51,740 nt of DNA, from positions 1,787,748 through 1,839,487 of the forward strand of contig NZ_LN831279.1 of NCBI RefSeq assembly GCF_900069005.2, read 5' to 3'. The notes under the pieces are model-generated. The model ran no database searches, was not told the DNA's origin, and saw only the letters and a list, made by a program, of their open reading frames with translations. Numbering within the stretch: position 1 is the first letter of the stretch; each line of letters begins with the position of its first letter. A program made the translations under genes and the position numbers. Positions 16,331-24,241 of the stretch are shown here, in pieces. This DNA comes from Paenibacillus sp. GM2. GTDB taxonomy: Bacteria; Bacillota; Bacilli; Paenibacillales; Paenibacillaceae.

Positions 16331-16394
16331 GGGTAAAGCATATCCGTCTTGACTGAAGAGACGATGTATATTTCAGCCTTATAGCACAATAACA

Positions 16395-16436
16395 AAAAAC
16401 AGTCCGTTCTTGCGATGCAGGGCGGACTATTTTTTA
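16395..16436 (+). terminator. Terminator after the reductase gene
   Basis: AGTCCGT (16401-16407) pairs with GCGGACT (16422-16428), with one G-T pair, between an A run and a T run. Confidence 0.8.
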
Positions 16437-16596
16437 GCTGTTTTTACAGGACTTAGTTTCTTGAATCTTAGTTACAGCCGAAGGCGGCCAAGCTCCCATT
16501 CATGCGGGCAAGATCATACCCGTGAGTAATTTGAGGTGTTGCTAGTGAGCATGGGCTTGATTTTGTGAAGAAAATAGCTATAATTATGTTCAATAG

Positions 16597-16607
16597 ATTA
16601 AACCAAT
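16597..16607. promoter_or_regulatory. Putative ArsR-type half-site ATTAAACCAAT
   Basis: The same 11 bases recur at 17011-17021 within the dyad before the oxidoreductase gene. Its place just upstream of the regulator start suggests autoregulation, but no matching left arm is present here. Confidence 0.35.
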
Positions 16608-16627
16608 GGACTAAAGAGGTGGATTGC

Positions 16628-16951
16628 ATGAGCCAGCAAACCGAGGATATTCTTCAACAATTTAAAGATTGCATCCCTCTATTGGAGGTGCTGACTGATG
16701 AAAACCGTCAAGCTATTATTATGCTGTTAGCTCAGAATAAATCGGGACTTAATGTTAATACAATAACAAGTCATATCAATTTGTCCAGACCGGCTATATC
16801 TCATCATTTAAAGGTATTGAAACAGTCCGGTTTTATTAAATCCGCGAAAAAGGGCGTAGAGAACTATTATGTATTGACTGTCCGGAAACCACTTGAGCAA
16901 CTCAAATCGCTAATAACCGCCATCGAAGACGAATGTACTGGACCTCAGTAA
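16628..16951 (+). CDS. ArsR-family helix-turn-helix regulator
   Basis: This 107-residue protein has a winged helix of ArsR/SmtB type: LTDENRQAIIMLLAQNKSGLN, then LSRPAISHHLKVLKQSGFI as recognition helix, and a short wing KKGVENYYVL. The ELCVCD metal-binding motif of the metal sensors is absent, so another signal is likely. The start at 16628 is chosen because AGAGGTGG lies about seven bases upstream; an in-frame ATG at 16583 and the far upstream codon at 16565 have no such site. The oxidoreductase gene follows 92 bp downstream behind a dyad that is the probable operator. Confidence 0.85.
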   Translation: MSQQTEDILQQFKDCIPLLEVLTDENRQAIIMLLAQNKSGLNVNTITSHINLSRPAISHHLKVLKQSGFIKSAKKGVENYYVLTVRKPLEQLKSLITAIEDECTGPQ

Positions 16952-16998
16952 TTTAGAGAAGACTTAAGTGGATACATCGTGAGATTTAATTTAACCAT

Positions 16999-17020
16999 TT
17001 GGTTTATATGATTAAACCAA
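16999..17020. promoter_or_regulatory. Dyad operator before the oxidoreductase gene
   Basis: TTGGTTTA (16999-17006) and TAAACCAA (17013-17020) form an 8-bp inverted repeat with a 6-bp spacer, 23 bp before the next start codon. It is the likely site of the adjacent ArsR-type regulator. Confidence 0.5.
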
Positions 17021-17043
17021 TAATCATAAGGGAGTGATAAGAA

Positions 17044-18051
17044 ATGAAGGCTATAACTATTGAGAAATACGGAAAAAGGGTTCCCTTTGTAATGACAGAA
17101 CAACCTATGCCGGATATCGGAGAACAGGATGTACTTGTAGAAATTCATGCAGCCAGCTTAAATCCTATTGACTATAAAATTAAGCAGGGGAAAGCGAAGA
17201 TACTCTTAAATTACAAGTTCCCTCTCATTTTGGGAAATGATTTCTCTGGCGTTGTAGTCAAGGTTGGCCGCCGGGTGAACACCTTTAAACCCGGGGATGA
17301 AGTTTACGGTAGGCCACGCAAGAACCGAATCGGAACATTAGCTGAGTTTATTGCTGTTCACGAGGAAGATCTTTGGCTGAAACCGCAGAATCTAACCTTT
17401 GAGGAGGCAGCATCGATCCCCCTGATTGGACTTACAACTTATCAAGCTTTTGTTGATATTTTAAATCTTCAAAAAGGCCAAAAAATCTTGATTCACGCAG
17501 GTTCGGGAGGTGTAGGAACCTTCGCTATCCAATTGGCCAAGCTGATGGGTGCATTTGTTGCCACAACCGCAAGTGAAAAAGGCGATGAATTGGTCAAATC
17601 GCTGGGGGCTGATCTAATTATTAATTATAAAAAAGAGAATTTTGAAGAAATCCTTACCGGATATGACGCTGTTTTTGATACTTTGGGAGGAGAAGCTTTG
17701 GAAAAATCATTCCGCATTCTAAAACCAGGCGGACAGATTGTATCCATCTCCGGCTTACCAAACGCCAGATTTGGTAAGGAAACGAAAGCGGGTTGGCTAA
17801 AAACCGCCATTTTTTCCATCGCGAGCCGTAAGATCAAAGCCCAGGAGAAGAAGAGTCAAACGAGATATCACTTCCTGTTTATGAAGCCGAGCGGGGAACA
17901 ATTGAAGGTTATCAAGGAATTTATGGAAGGCGGACTCATTAGGCCTGTGATTGATAAGGTGTATCCTTTGAAAGATACCGAGCAAGCCTTTCACTACCTG
18001 GAAAGTGGAAGGGCCAAGGGAAAAGTCATAATTAGTATTAAAGGTGCTTAA
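17044..18051 (+). CDS. Zinc-free MDR-family NADP-dependent oxidoreductase (quinone reductase-like)
   Basis: This 335-residue protein belongs to the medium-chain dehydrogenase/reductase family. The GroES-like fold comes first (ASLNPIDYKIKQGKAK, then LILGNDFSGVVVKVG), followed by a Rossmann domain with the nucleotide loop HAGSGGVGTFAIQLAK (about 155-170) and the closing GRAKGKVII. The catalytic and structural zinc cysteines are missing, as in quinone oxidoreductase (QOR) relatives that reduce quinones or enones with NADPH. It has a GGGAGTGATAAGAA ribosome binding region. Control by the upstream ArsR-type protein through the dyad suggests a role in handling an electrophile; this is inferred. Confidence 0.88.
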   Translation: MKAITIEKYGKRVPFVMTEQPMPDIGEQDVLVEIHAASLNPIDYKIKQGKAKILLNYKFPLILGNDFSGVVVKVGRRVNTFKPGDEVYGRPRKNRIGTLAEFIAVHEEDLWLKPQNLTFEEAASIPLIGLTTYQAFVDILNLQKGQKILIHAGSGGVGTFAIQLAKLMGAFVATTASEKGDELVKSLGADLIINYKKENFEEILTGYDAVFDTLGGEALEKSFRILKPGGQIVSISGLPNARFGKETKAGWLKTAIFSIASRKIKAQEKKSQTRYHFLFMKPSGEQLKVIKEFMEGGLIRPVIDKVYPLKDTEQAFHYLESGRAKGKVIISIKGA

Positions 18052-18070
18052 ATATAAAATGGATACAAAA

Positions 18071-18109
18071 AAGAAGGACACCTATCGCCATAATAGGTGT
18101 CCTTCTTTT
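18071..18109. terminator. Bidirectional terminator between convergent genes
   Basis: AAGAAGGACACCTAT (18071-18085) pairs perfectly with ATAGGTGTCCTTCTT (18093-18107) over a 7-nt loop. It has A-rich sequence on the left and T-rich sequence on the right, so it can serve both strands. Confidence 0.88.
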
Positions 18110-18141
18110 AGTCGTGCCAGGGTAGGCCGTCTTTAAAATGG

Positions 18142-20514
18142 CTATTCGCTTCGAAGTGCAACAACGGGATCTTTCTTTGCCGCCATCCTTGATGGAATAA
18201 ATCCGGCAATTAAGGTGAGTATCATACTTCCGGCAACCAGCACAGCTGCATGAAGCGGGTTAAGATTTGCAACGCCAGAAATTCCGGCCAGATTAGATAT
18301 AATAGTATTGATTGGGATTTGAAGCAGATAGGAAAGACCTACCCCAATCATTCCTGCCGTGAAACCTATAATCATCGTTTCCGCATTAAATACCCTTGAA
18401 ATGTCTTTCTTACGTGCCCCTACACTGCGAAGGATGCCGATTTCTTTGGTGCGCTCAATGACCGAAACATAGGTTATAATACCGATCATAATTGTCGAAA
18501 CCAAAAGAGAAATAGCAGCAAATCCGGTCAAAACATAAGTTACGGTATCCAGTAATGTTCCTGTTATGGAAGAAATCATTTCCGCCATATCCGAATAGAT
18601 CAGTTTATCATCGTCTGATTTGCCATCATTAAATTTATCAAGGTAATCCTTGATCTTGTCTTTACTCTCGTAATCCTTCGGATAAATATTGATGCCTGTT
18701 GGAGTAGAATCAGCTCCAAGCATGATCAGCGCATTGTCCTTCGCCTTATTGTCTAAGGGAATGCCGAGCATAACATCCTTATCCGATTTTTTTTGGGCAG
18801 TTGCAATTTCGCTCTTCTGCGCATCGCCAACTACCTCTTGGGTGAGTGCCGTAGTATATGCAATACCCGGTGATAGATAACTGCTTGTCACATCTTCTTT
18901 AGCACGCAAAATGCCGGTAATTGTGAGTTTTGTTCCGGTATCACTGTCATACAGTTTTTCATAATCTGTAGGCGCAGCCGCAGTGAATAAATCGCCATTC
19001 CTGGTATAGTAATCATCATTCGGTATGACCTTTAATATGGTTTTGCCAATAAAATCGGTCAGCTTATAATTTTCGGTATCCTCAGTAATACCAAGTTTCT
19101 CAAAAAATGCTTTGTCAATGCGATTATATTGGTCCATAACTAAGACGACTTCATTTTTTTCTGTAGGCAGCCTGCTTCCTTCACCCATTAAATCATATTG
19201 GGCTAAAATAAAATTCTTATTTTCAGGAAGCTCCTGCAAATAGGTGCTATTGCCGCCCATCATCATTCCCATTGAAGTAGAAGTTGTTTCAAACTTTACG
19301 GCCGTGTCTTGTCCCTTTGCCAACAAATTGAGATTTACTCCGTGCATATAGGAAATATTGTTGACGGCATTAGGCAATTCAGTTTCAAGTTTTCCGATAT
19401 AATTCAGATAGTCTTCGGTAATGATATTACTATGCTTTGTACTGTTTTTCTCGCGATCATAGGAGTACATCACGTTATCCTTCGGATATTCTGTATAGCC
19501 TGCAGCATCCTGATTTCCTTCAAGACCACCCGGGCCGCGTTCGGTCAAATCTATGGTTTGCTCGCCCGTGCTGATGGTGATGGGAAAGCTGCTCAGTGTA
19601 TCGGACTGCATACTGCTCATATAGGTAGACAGTCCGTTGGAAAGAGCCAAAACCAGGGCAACACCGATAATGCCAATGCTTCCTGCAAATGCGGTAATAA
19701 GCGTTCTGCCTCGCTTTGTCAGCAGATTTTTAAAGGAAAGCGCCGTTGCTGTTATCAGTGACATCGAGGTTTTCTTAAACTTCTGTTCCTTGGCTGCTTG
19801 TACAAATGCTTTTTCTGCTTCAGCTTCCACAATCGGATTACTGTCCGACTGAACTTCACCGTCTAAAAAACGGATAATTCGGTCCGAATACTCCTCTGCC
19901 AGTTCACCGTTATGGGTCACCATAATGACAAGACGGGTTTTGGCTACCTCCTTTAGAATATCCATGACTTGAATGCTGGTATGACTGTCAAGTGCTCCGG
20001 TCGGCTCATCCGCAAGGATAATATCGGGGTCGTTTACGAGCGCTCTTGCTATGGCGACGCGCTGCATTTGACCGCCCGACAATTGATTGGGCTTTTTGTT
20101 CAAATGGTCTGCAAGTCCGACTTCTATTAATGCCTGCTTGGCCCGTTGTTTTCTTTCGGAAGTTGATACGCCAGATAAAGTCATCGCGATCTCAACATTT
20201 TGCAATACCGTTTGATGTCCGATCAGATTATAGCTTTGAAATACAAAACCTATAGAACGGTTACGGTAAGCATCCCAATCACCGTTCTTGAACTCTTTTG
20301 TGGACAAACCGTTTATTACTAAATCGCCACTATCATAACGGTCTAAACCGCCAATAATATTAAGAAGTGTGGTCTTTCCACAGCCTGACGGACCCAGTAT
20401 GGAAACAAGTTCGTTTTCTCGAAATCCCAGTGATATACTTTTTAAAGCTGTAACAACCTCGCCGCTATTATATGTTTTTTTGATTCTCTCCAGTTTGAGT
20501 TTCAGCGTAAACAC
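18142..20514 (-). CDS. Fused MacB-like ABC transporter (ATPase plus FtsX permease)
   Basis: This 790-residue protein joins a LolD/MacB-type ATPase (about 1-235: Walker A GPSGCGKTT, signature LSGGQMQRVAIARAL, Walker B ILADEPTGALD) to a permease. The permease has one helix (about 265-295), a large extracellular MacB-type domain, and three C-terminal helices with the FtsX signature ERTKEIGILRSVGARKKDI. Such mechanotransmission-type transporters move peptides or lipids or sense cell-envelope antibiotics rather than import nutrients. It is divergent from a two-component system with a perfect 18-bp inverted repeat between them, so the response regulator probably controls it. It is longer than the split BceA/BceB type because both parts are one chain. 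Confidence 0.9.
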   Translation of the reverse strand: MFTLKLKLERIKKTYNSGEVVTALKSISLGFRENELVSILGPSGCGKTTLLNIIGGLDRYDSGDLVINGLSTKEFKNGDWDAYRNRSIGFVFQSYNLIGHQTVLQNVEIAMTLSGVSTSERKQRAKQALIEVGLADHLNKKPNQLSGGQMQRVAIARALVNDPDIILADEPTGALDSHTSIQVMDILKEVAKTRLVIMVTHNGELAEEYSDRIIRFLDGEVQSDSNPIVEAEAEKAFVQAAKEQKFKKTSMSLITATALSFKNLLTKRGRTLITAFAGSIGIIGVALVLALSNGLSTYMSSMQSDTLSSFPITISTGEQTIDLTERGPGGLEGNQDAAGYTEYPKDNVMYSYDREKNSTKHSNIITEDYLNYIGKLETELPNAVNNISYMHGVNLNLLAKGQDTAVKFETTSTSMGMMMGGNSTYLQELPENKNFILAQYDLMGEGSRLPTEKNEVVLVMDQYNRIDKAFFEKLGITEDTENYKLTDFIGKTILKVIPNDDYYTRNGDLFTAAAPTDYEKLYDSDTGTKLTITGILRAKEDVTSSYLSPGIAYTTALTQEVVGDAQKSEIATAQKKSDKDVMLGIPLDNKAKDNALIMLGADSTPTGINIYPKDYESKDKIKDYLDKFNDGKSDDDKLIYSDMAEMISSITGTLLDTVTYVLTGFAAISLLVSTIMIGIITYVSVIERTKEIGILRSVGARKKDISRVFNAETMIIGFTAGMIGVGLSYLLQIPINTIISNLAGISGVANLNPLHAAVLVAGSMILTLIAGFIPSRMAAKKDPVVALRSE

Positions 20515-20554
20515 CTCTCTATTGTTTTGTGTGCACCAATAGGGTAGCAGTGCA

Positions 20555-20605
20555 AAGTAAACTGAAAATCAAGTGAAATTGTTCCAATTGATTTTCAGTT
20601 TACTT
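20555..20605. promoter_or_regulatory. Perfect 18-bp inverted repeat in a divergent promoter region
   Basis: AAGTAAACTGAAAATCAA (20555-20572) and its exact reverse complement (20588-20605) flank a 15-bp spacer. The element is centred between the ABC gene and the response-regulator gene. It is unlike a terminator because no T run follows; a dimeric regulator site for both promoters is the simplest reading. Confidence 0.6.
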
Positions 20606-20655
20606 ATGGGTGGTAAAGTTGATTAGCAATAACAAGGTAAATGGAGGCATTGGAT

Positions 20656-21330
20656 ATGCTGAAAATATTAGTCGTAGAAGATGACACCAACTCCAGAAAG
20701 CTGATGTGTGCCGTTTTAAAACAGAACGGGTTTGAAACATACTGGGCGGAGGACGGCATCGTCGCACTTAAATTAATGGAACAGCAGCATTTTGATTTAG
20801 TAGTACTTGATTTAATGATGCCGAATATGGACGGCTATGAATTAACACGGCAGCTCCGACTTTCATGGGAGAATTTGCCGATCCTGATGGTTACAGCTAA
20901 GCAGGAGCCCAATGACAAAAGGAAGGGGTTTCTGGTCGGTACGGATGATTATATGACAAAACCTGTAGATGAGCAGGAGATGGTACTTCGTATTAAGGCA
21001 CTTCTTCGCAGAGCAAAGATTGCCAGTGAACACAAATTAACTGTCGACAAGGTCGTGCTTGATTATGATGCGCTCACCGTATCCCGTGAAGATCAGGTGA
21101 TTACACTACCGCAAAAAGAGTTTTACCTATTATTTAAGCTGCTTTCATATCCAAATATGATTTTTACCCGCCTTCAACTTATGGATGAAATTTGGGGGAT
21201 GGAATCTGAAACCGATGACCACACGCTTAATGTTCATATCAACCGCTTGAGGGACAGATTTCGGGGTTGGTCAGAGTTTGAGATTGTTACCATTCGGGGG
21301 CTTGGCTATAAGGCGGTAAGAAAAACATGA
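20656..21330 (+). CDS. OmpR/PhoB-family response regulator
   Basis: This 224-residue protein has a receiver domain (acidic pair D9-D10, phospho-acceptor D52 in VVLDLMMPNMDG, K102 in TKPVDE) and a winged-helix DNA-binding domain (about 130-222, with DDHTLNVHINRLRDRF and IRGLGYKAV). The start at 20656 is preferred since GGAGG lies seven bases upstream; the ATG at 20641 overlaps that site. It overlaps the following kinase gene by four bases (ATGA). It probably binds the inverted repeat just upstream and controls the flanking ABC transporters. Confidence 0.93.
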   Translation: MLKILVVEDDTNSRKLMCAVLKQNGFETYWAEDGIVALKLMEQQHFDLVVLDLMMPNMDGYELTRQLRLSWENLPILMVTAKQEPNDKRKGFLVGTDDYMTKPVDEQEMVLRIKALLRRAKIASEHKLTVDKVVLDYDALTVSREDQVITLPQKEFYLLFKLLSYPNMIFTRLQLMDEIWGMESETDDHTLNVHINRLRDRFRGWSEFEIVTIRGLGYKAVRKT

Positions 21331-22394
21331 GAGATTTTTTTAAGAAGCGATTAAGTCTTGCTATAACCTTAGTGATGTTTGTGTTTGGTGTGATGGTGTC
21401 AACTTTTCTGCTGATCGGAGCGAGCGTTGTCCTCTTGCAGCATATTGGAGTTATTTCTCTTTCGGATCATTTTGTACCGGAATCGAGAGGGAGCAGCGGG
21501 AATCACATTATCCCGTTATTTATTCTCTTTGGTCTTTGCATTTTGCTTGGAACTGCACTTACGGCCTTTCTTAGTAAAAAAGCGCTGAATCCCATCCGCA
21601 AGGTAATTGATGCCACACATAAGGTGGCCGGAGGAGACTTTAGCGTTAAGGTAGATCTAAAAGGCATTGGAGAATTGGAAGAATTGTCTCAGAGCTTTAA
21701 TAAAATGACCCAAGAACTTTCGAGTATAGAAACACTGAGAAGCGATTTTGTTAACAACTTTTCCCATGAATTTAAAACACCTATCGTATCTTTACGTGGC
21801 TTTGCAAAACTTCTCAAGGAGAATAATCTTTCGGACGAAGAACAACGGGAGTATCTTGACATTATCATAACGGAATCTGAGCGTTTAGCTGCACTTTCCA
21901 CCAATGTTCTTACTCTGTCCAAATACGAGACCCTTGAAATTGTTGTCGATAAAACCCCGTTCAGGTTAGATGAACAAATTAGAAAGTCTATCGTTTTAAT
22001 GGAGCCCAAGTGGTCTGCAAAAGAGATTACCGTAAATGTGAATTTGGATAAGGTGATTTATAACGGAAATGAAGATTTGACACAGCAAATATGGATTAAT
22101 CTTTTAGATAACGCGATTAAATTTACCGATCCATATGGCTTTATAGATATTACCCTTGTAAATAAAAATGACGAGATCCAGTTTATTATTCAGGATGACG
22201 GACCCGGCATGGATGATCAGACGAAAGCTCATATTTTCGATAAATTTTATCAGGGCGATACTTCACATTCCAAAACAGGATACGGGCTTGGACTTTCACT
22301 TGTAAAACGGATAGTGGTACTTTGCGGCGGTGACGTTAGCGTTCAAAGTCAACCGGGGAAAGGCAGCATATTTACCGTTATATTTCCGGTATAA
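21327..22394 (+). CDS. Membrane sensor histidine kinase
   Basis: This 355-residue kinase has two membrane segments (about 10-37 and 62-83) with only a short extracellular loop between them. A HAMP domain follows (about 84-137), then the dimerisation helix with H147 in FSHEFKTPIVSLRGFAKLL and an ATPase domain with N-box WINLLDNAIKF, G1 DDGPGMD and G2 YGLGLSLVKRI. The short loop resembles intramembrane-sensing kinases that work with ABC transporters in antibiotic responses. It is translationally coupled to the response regulator. Confidence 0.93.
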   Translation: MRDFFKKRLSLAITLVMFVFGVMVSTFLLIGASVVLLQHIGVISLSDHFVPESRGSSGNHIIPLFILFGLCILLGTALTAFLSKKALNPIRKVIDATHKVAGGDFSVKVDLKGIGELEELSQSFNKMTQELSSIETLRSDFVNNFSHEFKTPIVSLRGFAKLLKENNLSDEEQREYLDIIITESERLAALSTNVLTLSKYETLEIVVDKTPFRLDEQIRKSIVLMEPKWSAKEITVNVNLDKVIYNGNEDLTQQIWINLLDNAIKFTDPYGFIDITLVNKNDEIQFIIQDDGPGMDDQTKAHIFDKFYQGDTSHSKTGYGLGLSLVKRIVVLCGGDVSVQSQPGKGSIFTVIFPV

Positions 22395-22480
22395 GAGTTA
22401 CCCGGAACGCAACCCTTGTTATTCTTCGTAAAGCTGCCACTATTTAATTTTAGCAATATTAACAAACAGGAGGATTGTGC

Positions 22481-24241
22481 ATGATAAAAATTTTTAAGTA
22501 TCTTAAGCCCAAAGAATGGATACAAGCGGTTATCAGTCTGGTATTCATTGCCCTGCAAGTATGGCTTGATTTGAAACTGCCGGATTATATGGCGGAAATT
22601 ACTCAGCTTGTCCAAACGACAGGCAGTGAGATGAGTGAAATCTGGAAAGCCGGGGGGTTCATGCTCCTGTGTGCGCTAGGGAGTCTTGTTTCCGCGATTT
22701 TGGTCGGCTTTTTTGCAGCGCGGATTGCATCGTCTTTCTCACAAAGGCTTCGCAGTATGCTGTTTAACAAGGTCGAGTCTTTTTCCATGGAGGAAATAAA
22801 CCGCTTTTCTACTTCAAGTCTGATTACCCGTTCCACCAACGATATTACGCAGATTCAAATGCTTGTCACAATGGGATTGCAAATCATCATCAAAGCGCCG
22901 ATCATGGCGGTCTGGGCCGTTACGAAGATTGCTGGAAAAGGATATGAATGGTCGCTGGCGACAGGTGCAGCTGTTTTGATCTTGCTGGTCATGATTGCAT
23001 TCATTATGGTATTCGTACTGCCGAAGTTCAGAAAAATGCAGATGCTCACCGACAACTTAACCCGCGTGGCTAGGGAGAACCTTACAGGTTTGCGTGTGGT
23101 TCGAGCTTACAATGCCGAGGATTACCAGGAACAAAAGTTTGAAACGGCAAACGAAGAACTTACCTACACCAATTTGTTCACCAACCGGGCCATGTCGATA
23201 ATGATGCCGGTGATGAGTATGATTATGAGCGGGCTTAGCCTTGCTATTTACTGGATTGGCGCATATCTAATCAATGCGGCTCAAGCAACGGATCGATTGA
23301 CGCTATTCTCCAATATGGTTGTATTCTCATCCTACGCCATGCAAGTAATTATGGCCTTCTTGATGCTAGTGATGATATTTATTATGCTTCCGCGAGCCAG
23401 CGTTTCCGCCAAACGTGTTAATGAGGTGCTGGATACGCAGCCGACTATAAAAGACGGTGTTGTGACTGAGGGCTTACAAGGAATAAAAGGCGAGGTCACC
23501 TTTAATCATGTTAGCTTTAAGTACCCGGATGCAGCTGATTATGTTATACATGATGTCAGCTTCACAGTGAAACAGGGGGAAACGATCGCGTTTATCGGCT
23601 CTACCGGAAGCGGGAAGTCAACCCTTATCAACCTGGTACCGCGTTTCTTCGATGCGACTGAAGGCGAAGTGCTGATTGATGGTGTGAATGTACAAGAGTA
23701 CAGCATGGAATCGCTCTACAATAAAATCGGCTATGTGCCGCAAAAGGCGGTTATGTTCAAAGGAACGGTGAGTTCCAATGTGGCCTATGGAGATAATGGC
23801 AGCGAGGGTTACAGTGAAGAGGAAGTTAAAAAGGCCGTACAGATAGCACAGGGTGCGGACTTTGTGGAAAAGATGGAGGATGGTTACAATGCCTCGATTT
23901 CACAAGGCGGCACAAATGTATCGGGTGGTCAGAAACAACGTCTCGCTATTGCTCGTGCAATTTGCCGTAAACCTGAGATCTATATTTTCGATGATTCATT
24001 TTCGGCGCTGGATTATAAAACAGATCGTGTGTTACGCAGCGTGCTGAGGAGGGAAACTACTGGTGTGACAAGTATGATTGTGGCGCAGCGAATTGGAACC
24101 ATCATGGACGCCGATCAAATCATCGTACTGGATGAAGGCAAAGTGGTCGGAAACGGAACACATAAAGAGCTGCTTCGCGACTGTGATGTATACAGGGAAA
24201 TCGCTATGTCGCAATTGAGTGAGGAGGAATTGATATCATGA
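22481..24241 (+). CDS. ABC exporter half-transporter with degenerate catalytic site
   Basis: This 586-residue protein has a six-helix transmembrane domain (about 1-320) and a nucleotide-binding domain with Walker A GSTGSGKST, signature NVSGGQKQRLAIARAI and Walker B IYIFDDSFSALD. The residue after the Walker B aspartate is Asp instead of the catalytic Glu, as in one subunit of heterodimeric exporters such as BmrCD and TM287/288. The start at 22481 has CAGGAGG seven bases before it. Its stop overlaps the next gene's start (ATGA), so the two are co-translated partners. Likely substrates are amphipathic drugs or peptides; this is not provable here. Confidence 0.92.
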   Translation: MIKIFKYLKPKEWIQAVISLVFIALQVWLDLKLPDYMAEITQLVQTTGSEMSEIWKAGGFMLLCALGSLVSAILVGFFAARIASSFSQRLRSMLFNKVESFSMEEINRFSTSSLITRSTNDITQIQMLVTMGLQIIIKAPIMAVWAVTKIAGKGYEWSLATGAAVLILLVMIAFIMVFVLPKFRKMQMLTDNLTRVARENLTGLRVVRAYNAEDYQEQKFETANEELTYTNLFTNRAMSIMMPVMSMIMSGLSLAIYWIGAYLINAAQATDRLTLFSNMVVFSSYAMQVIMAFLMLVMIFIMLPRASVSAKRVNEVLDTQPTIKDGVVTEGLQGIKGEVTFNHVSFKYPDAADYVIHDVSFTVKQGETIAFIGSTGSGKSTLINLVPRFFDATEGEVLIDGVNVQEYSMESLYNKIGYVPQKAVMFKGTVSSNVAYGDNGSEGYSEEEVKKAVQIAQGADFVEKMEDGYNASISQGGTNVSGGQKQRLAIARAICRKPEIYIFDDSFSALDYKTDRVLRSVLRRETTGVTSMIVAQRIGTIMDADQIIVLDEGKVVGNGTHKELLRDCDVYREIAMSQLSEEELIS

